Below are positions 5,111 through 8,233 of a DNA stretch of 8,233 nt, in pieces. Below the pieces are notes generated by a model. The model saw nothing but the letters and a program-made list of their open reading frames with translations. It was not told where the DNA came from and did no database searches. Each line of letters starts with the position of its first letter. Positions within the stretch are counted from its first letter, which is position 1. Source of the stretch: Planctomycetaceae bacterium UBA4732. GTDB taxonomy: Bacteria; Planctomycetota; Planctomycetia; Gemmatales; Gemmataceae. The translations under genes and the position numbers were made by a program. The DNA is taken from contig DHJA01000067.1 of assembly GCA_002404095.1 (NCBI GenBank), positions 481 through 8,713 of the forward strand, in the 5' to 3' direction.

Positions 5111-6442
5111 ATGCCTGATTTTGAACCTGTACTCATGCGCCGCATTCTCAAAAGCGCCAGCCCATCGCTGGACGCCTACCGCGCCGACGGCGGCTACCAG
5201 GCCTTGCAAAAGGCCGTCGCCGAGATGACGCCGGCCCAGGTGACGCAGACCGTCAAGGATTCCGGCTTGCGCGGCCGCGGCGGCGCCGGCTTTCCCACCG
5301 GGCTGAAGTGGACCTTTCTACCGAAGGACCATCCCGGCCCCATCTATATGTGCATCAACGCCGACGAGAGTGAACCTTGCACCTTCAACAACCGCATCCT
5401 GATGGAGCAAGACCCTCATCAGGTTCTTGAAGGCATTATTCTTTCTTGTTACGCCACGCGAGCCAGCATCGCCTATATCTACGTCCGCTATGAGTACGGC
5501 CCGGCGACGCGCGCCCTGCAAAAGGCCATTGACGAGGCTTACGGCGCCGGGTTGCTCGGCCGTAACATCCTCGGCAAGGACTTTCATCTTGAAGCGTATT
5601 TGCACCGCGGCGCCGGCGCCTACATTTGCGGAGAGGAAACGGGGCTGATCGAGAGTTTGGAGGGTAAACGCGCCTGGCCGCGCATCAAGCCGCCGTTCCC
5701 GGCCGTCGAGGGAGCCTTTCGCAAGCCGACCGTCGTGAACAACATCGAAACGGCGGCGTGTGTGACGCACATCATCGGGAAGGGCGTTGAGTGGTTCAAG
5801 TCAATTGGCGTACCAGCGGACCCGAAGAATCCGCGCGACGCCGGCAGCTATGGGCCGAAGCTCTATTGCATCAGCGGCCACGTCAATAAACCCGGCCTCG
5901 TCGAGTTGCCGCTGGGCGTCACGGTACGCGATCTGGTGGACAAACACGGCGGCGGCGTCTGGAAGGGCCGCAAGGCCAAGGGCTGCATCCCCGGCGGATT
6001 CAGCATGGGGTTGATGACCGAAGCCGAATTCGACACGGCGCTCGACTTCGCCGGCCCCGGCAAGGTCGGCTGTCTCGGCCTCGGCACAGCCGCGGTGACG
6101 ATTTTTGACGAAGAGACAAGCATTGCCGAGGTTTTGTATAACATTTGTCGCTTTTTCGAGCATGAGTCGTGCGGCCAATGTACGCCGTGCCGAGAGGGGA
6201 CCGGCTGGATGCTCAAGATCGCCGACCGGCTGCGGCGCGGCCAGGGACGGTTGGAGGATTTGCAGATTCTCGAAGAAGTCGGCGACAAGATCGGCATCAT
6301 GCCGGGTACGACAATTTGCGGCTTGGCCGACGGCGCGGGCTGGCCGGTGAAGCAGGCGGTTCGTAAGTTCCGCAAAGAGTTGGAGTCGTACATTCGCAGC
6401 GGGCAGAAGGCCAAGGCGCTGCCGGTGCTGACGGGACATTAA
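5111..6442 (+). CDS. nuoF: NADH-quinone oxidoreductase subunit F, FMN and NADH site
   Basis: The 51-kDa-type subunit that binds NADH and FMN and starts electron flow in complex I; 443 residues, usual length. The FMN/NADH fold has GLRGRGGAGFPTGLKW (52-67) and YICGEETGLIESLEG (171-185). With a constant offset of nine from the Thermus subunit, the NADH-site residues are all present: Phe61, Phe69, Glu88, Glu176, Lys193 and Phe196. Cluster N3 ligands are Cys354, Cys357 and Cys360 (SCGQCTPC) and Cys403 (TICGLAD). One oddity is NADESEPCTFNNR (83-95), where many homologues have EPGT/S-x-KDR, so Gly is Cys90 and Lys-Asp is Asn-Asn. ATG 5111 lies 21 bases after the second DUF5615 gene with only a poor SD, so it may rely on read-through from upstream. 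The next gene starts two bases after its stop. Confidence 0.96.
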   Translation: MPDFEPVLMRRILKSASPSLDAYRADGGYQALQKAVAEMTPAQVTQTVKDSGLRGRGGAGFPTGLKWTFLPKDHPGPIYMCINADESEPCTFNNRILMEQDPHQVLEGIILSCYATRASIAYIYVRYEYGPATRALQKAIDEAYGAGLLGRNILGKDFHLEAYLHRGAGAYICGEETGLIESLEGKRAWPRIKPPFPAVEGAFRKPTVVNNIETAACVTHIIGKGVEWFKSIGVPADPKNPRDAGSYGPKLYCISGHVNKPGLVELPLGVTVRDLVDKHGGGVWKGRKAKGCIPGGFSMGLMTEAEFDTALDFAGPGKVGCLGLGTAAVTIFDEETSIAEVLYNICRFFEHESCGQCTPCREGTGWMLKIADRLRRGQGRLEDLQILEEVGDKIGIMPGTTICGLADGAGWPVKQAVRKFRKELESYIRSGQKAKALPVLTGH

Positions 6443-6444
6443 AC

Positions 6445-6891
6445 ATGAAAACGATCTGCTTACTCCTGTTTGCCTTCGCCGTCGCGCTGGCCGCGCCCGG
6501 CTGCCGCCCCGCGCCGTCCACGGAGGCGCCGCCGCCGGTGTCCAGCGACCCGCGGAGCAAGATTCCCAAGGGACTCGCCCCGGTCATAGACCGCGCCGAC
6601 GCCATGATCGACCTGAAGGAAATCGGCACGTATTACCAGCTTCACCAGGCCGATGGTTTGGCGGCCCGTGACTTGGTGCTCAAGGACGTTCAGCACGACG
6701 ACGCCAAGCTCTATAGGGCGATTCAAGCGGGGCAATACGTCTTGCTCAACGGCGACCCCGCGCGGGACGCCTCCGCCGTCATCGCCTACGAGAAAGATGC
6801 ACCAACGAAGGGCGGAATCGTGCTGCCGCTCGACTTTGTTCCGCGCCACATGAACGCCGACGAATTCAAAGCCGCACCCAAGGCCGGGTAG
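6445..6891 (+). CDS. Small exported protein, possible lipoprotein, between nuoF and nuoG
   Basis: I do not recognise this 148-residue protein. It starts with a signal-peptide-like segment: MK, a hydrophobic core (ICLLLFAFAVALAA), then PGC with Cys20 as a candidate lipidation site. The lipobox is weak (Ala-Pro-Gly before the Cys), so ordinary signal peptidase cleavage is also possible. A Pro/Ser-rich spacer (about 21-38) leads to a small domain with DLKEIGTYYQLHQADG (56-71), YRAIQAGQYVLLNGD and AYEKDAPTKGGIVLPLD. The IVLPLD...M-x-ADEF ending recalls small planctomycete extracytoplasmic proteins that end in a V-L-x-x-DG-type motif, a weak resemblance from memory. ATG 6445 lies two bases after the nuoF stop with GGGA at 6433-6436, and nuoG follows after 22 bases, so it is co-transcribed with complex I. 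It ends in tandem stops (TAGTAA). A role in complex I assembly is only a guess. Confidence 0.85.
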   Translation: MKTICLLLFAFAVALAAPGCRPAPSTEAPPPVSSDPRSKIPKGLAPVIDRADAMIDLKEIGTYYQLHQADGLAARDLVLKDVQHDDAKLYRAIQAGQYVLLNGDPARDASAVIAYEKDAPTKGGIVLPLDFVPRHMNADEFKAAPKAG

Positions 6892-6913
6892 TAACCGGAC
6901 GGAGAAAGCCAGC

Positions 6914-8233
6914 ATGGCCGTCGTGTACGTCAACGACAACAAGGTTGACATCGGCAACGAGAAGCTCAACCTCATCCAGGCCGCCAAAAAGGGCGGCGTG
7001 TTCATCCCGCATTACTGCTGGCATGAAGCGCTTACCGTCGTCGCCAGTTGCCGCATGTGTCTCGTCGAAGTCGGCGACAAAAAGCCGGACGGTACGGTGA
7101 CTATGCAGCCCAAGGTCGTGCCCGGCTGTCAGACGCCTGCCAAGGACGGCACGATTATCGTCACCAACAGTACGAAGGCGCGCGAGGCCCAGATGCAGAC
7201 CCTCGAAGGGCTGTTGCTCAACCATCCGCTCGACTGTCCCGTCTGCGACAAGGCCGGCGAGTGCCTTCTGCAAGATTACAGTTTCGGATACGGCAAGTCG
7301 CAGAGCCGGATGATCGACGAGAAGAACACGCCGCCCAACAAGCCGGACATCGGCCCCAACGTCACGCTGTTCACCGACCGCTGCATCCTGTGTTCGCGCT
7401 GCGTGCGCTTCACGCGCGAGATCAGCGGTGAGGCCGAGCTACAGGTCATCAACCGAGGCGATCATTCCGAGATCGACATTTTTCCGGGCGATCCGCTCGA
7501 CAACAAGCTCGCTAGTAATGTGGTCGATATTTGCCCGGTTGGCGCACTGTGCAGCAAGGATTTTCTCTATACGCATCGCGTCTGGAACCTCAAGACCAAG
7601 GACAGCGTTTGCGCCGATTGTTCGACCGGCTGTAGCATCCACCTGGACGGCAATAAGAATGTCGTTTATCGCCTGCGCCCGCGCTATAATCCGCAGGCGC
7701 AAGGCCATTTCATGTGCGACGACGGCCGGCTCGGTTATCACTACGTCAATTCCCAAGAGCGCTTCTTGCGGCCGATGGCGCGGCGTGGCGGCGAGTTGGT
7801 CGCCGTGTCGTGGCCCGAAATCACGACCGAGATTCGCCACGCGTTCACGGCCGCCGCGAAGGACGCGGCGGGTGTCGTGGGCGTATTGTCGCCTTTTTTG
7901 ACCTGCGAAGAAGCTTATCTGCTGGCGAAGTTTCTTAAAGGGCTGTCGCCGCAAGTGCGGCTGGCGCTCGGCCCCGTGCCGGTCGTCGGCGCAGACGACA
8001 CTTACCCGAAGGACCGGCGCGGCCAACCAGGGCAGCCGGTAAAGTTCACCATTCGCGCTGAGAAATGTCCGAATCGGCGCGGCGTCGAAGCGGTGCTGAA
8101 CCGCTTCCAGGGCAAGGTAATCGGCTTTGATGAGGTCGTACAGTCGGCGGCGGAAGGCCGCGTACAAGCGCTGTATCTCACGGCCGGCTACCCGCCGCGT
8201 CCGGGCCAATGTAGGCCGCTCGCTCCGCGAGCG
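6914..8233 (+). CDS. nuoG: NADH-quinone oxidoreductase subunit G, 5' part (runs off the edge)
   Basis: The large Fe-S subunit of the NADH module; 440 codons are open to the window edge with no stop. Ligands in order: N1b at Cys35, Cys46, Cys49 and Cys72; N5 at His104, Cys108, Cys111 and Cys117 (HPLDCPVCDKAGEC); N4 at Cys157, Cys160, Cys163 and Cys207 (CILCSRC and DICPVGAL). A further set, Cys233, Cys236, Cys240 and Cys268, has the exact C-x2-C-x3-C-x27-C spacing of the extra cluster N7 found in some bacteria such as Thermus and E. coli. A molybdopterin-oxidoreductase-like region, degenerate in this family, begins near 280. ATG 6914 has a good SD (GGAGA at 6901-6905). The last nine or so residues (after Gly431) are encoded by palindromic, repeat-like DNA and do not look like NuoG; the natural reading probably leaves the family near 8211. 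Confidence 0.95.
   Translation, partial: MAVVYVNDNKVDIGNEKLNLIQAAKKGGVFIPHYCWHEALTVVASCRMCLVEVGDKKPDGTVTMQPKVVPGCQTPAKDGTIIVTNSTKAREAQMQTLEGLLLNHPLDCPVCDKAGECLLQDYSFGYGKSQSRMIDEKNTPPNKPDIGPNVTLFTDRCILCSRCVRFTREISGEAELQVINRGDHSEIDIFPGDPLDNKLASNVVDICPVGALCSKDFLYTHRVWNLKTKDSVCADCSTGCSIHLDGNKNVVYRLRPRYNPQAQGHFMCDDGRLGYHYVNSQERFLRPMARRGGELVAVSWPEITTEIRHAFTAAAKDAAGVVGVLSPFLTCEEAYLLAKFLKGLSPQVRLALGPVPVVGADDTYPKDRRGQPGQPVKFTIRAEKCPNRRGVEAVLNRFQGKVIGFDEVVQSAAEGRVQALYLTAGYPPRPGQCRPLAPRA
8213..8233. repeat. GC-rich palindromic repeat-like element at right edge
   Basis: CGCTCG (8217-8222) and CGAGCG (8228-8233) are perfect reverse complements around a five-base loop. The preceding bases (TAGGC at about 8212-8216) continue the look of a dispersed palindromic element that I associate with planctomycete genomes. 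It lies inside the nuoG open frame and makes the reading GQCRPLAPRA, unlike NuoG. Either the element has inserted in nuoG or the sequence edge is an assembly join into a repeat. Confidence 0.5.

Noticed and set aside
7439..8209. 256-codon open frame on the minus strand opposite nuoG
   Set aside because: Antisense shadow of nuoG, whose Fe-S ligands and family motifs cover the same bases.

Overview
The window is most of the front half of a bacterial respiratory complex I (NADH:quinone oxidoreductase) operon, read entirely on the + strand: nuoA, nuoB, a fused nuoCD, nuoE, then two tandem DUF433/DUF5615 gene pairs that resemble type II toxin-antitoxin modules, then nuoF, a small secreted or lipid-anchored protein, and the first 440 codons of nuoG, which runs off the right edge. 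The left edge holds the possible C-terminal end of an unrelated gene encoding a membrane anchor.

The organism is probably a planctomycete (Planctomycetota, perhaps Pirellulales-like). This rests on remembered family features: the NuoD form [10 protein letters not shown], the NuoG block DDTYPKD...KFTIRAEKCPNRRG, MQLEDYF-type DUF433 proteins, and short GC-rich palindromic sequence of the kind dispersed in such genomes at both ends. I hold this at about 60-65% and could not check it. The nuo genes are GC-rich (about 62-72% in the lines I counted), while sampled lines in the DUF433 genes are near 50%.

Layout: 1-155, possible gene tail with a C-terminal transmembrane helix. 156-327, leader region with a possible sigma70-type promoter, a hairpin followed by a T-run (terminator-like), and a second perfect inverted repeat with an A-rich loop just before nuoA. 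328-3564, nuoA-B-CD-E, tightly packed with overlapping stop and start codons and good Shine-Dalgarno (SD) sequences. 3565-5110, about 1.5 kb holding the two DUF433/DUF5615 pairs, related by tandem duplication with a 753-bp pitch. 5111-6442, nuoF. 6445-6891, small Cys-containing exported protein. 6914-8233, nuoG, incomplete.

How the genes work together: NuoE, NuoF and NuoG form the NADH-oxidising module (FMN and Fe-S clusters N1a, N3, N1b, N5, N4 and, here, N7). NuoB and NuoCD form the connecting module that carries N2 and the quinone pocket. NuoA is the first membrane subunit. All cluster ligands and the NADH-site residues I know from the Thermus enzyme are present, so the complex looks functional. 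The unusual parts are the two toxin-antitoxin-like pairs lodged between nuoE and nuoF in the same orientation, and the extra exported protein between nuoF and nuoG. The last 20 or so bases of the window look like a dispersed palindromic repeat rather than nuoG, so the nuoG reading near the edge should be treated with care.
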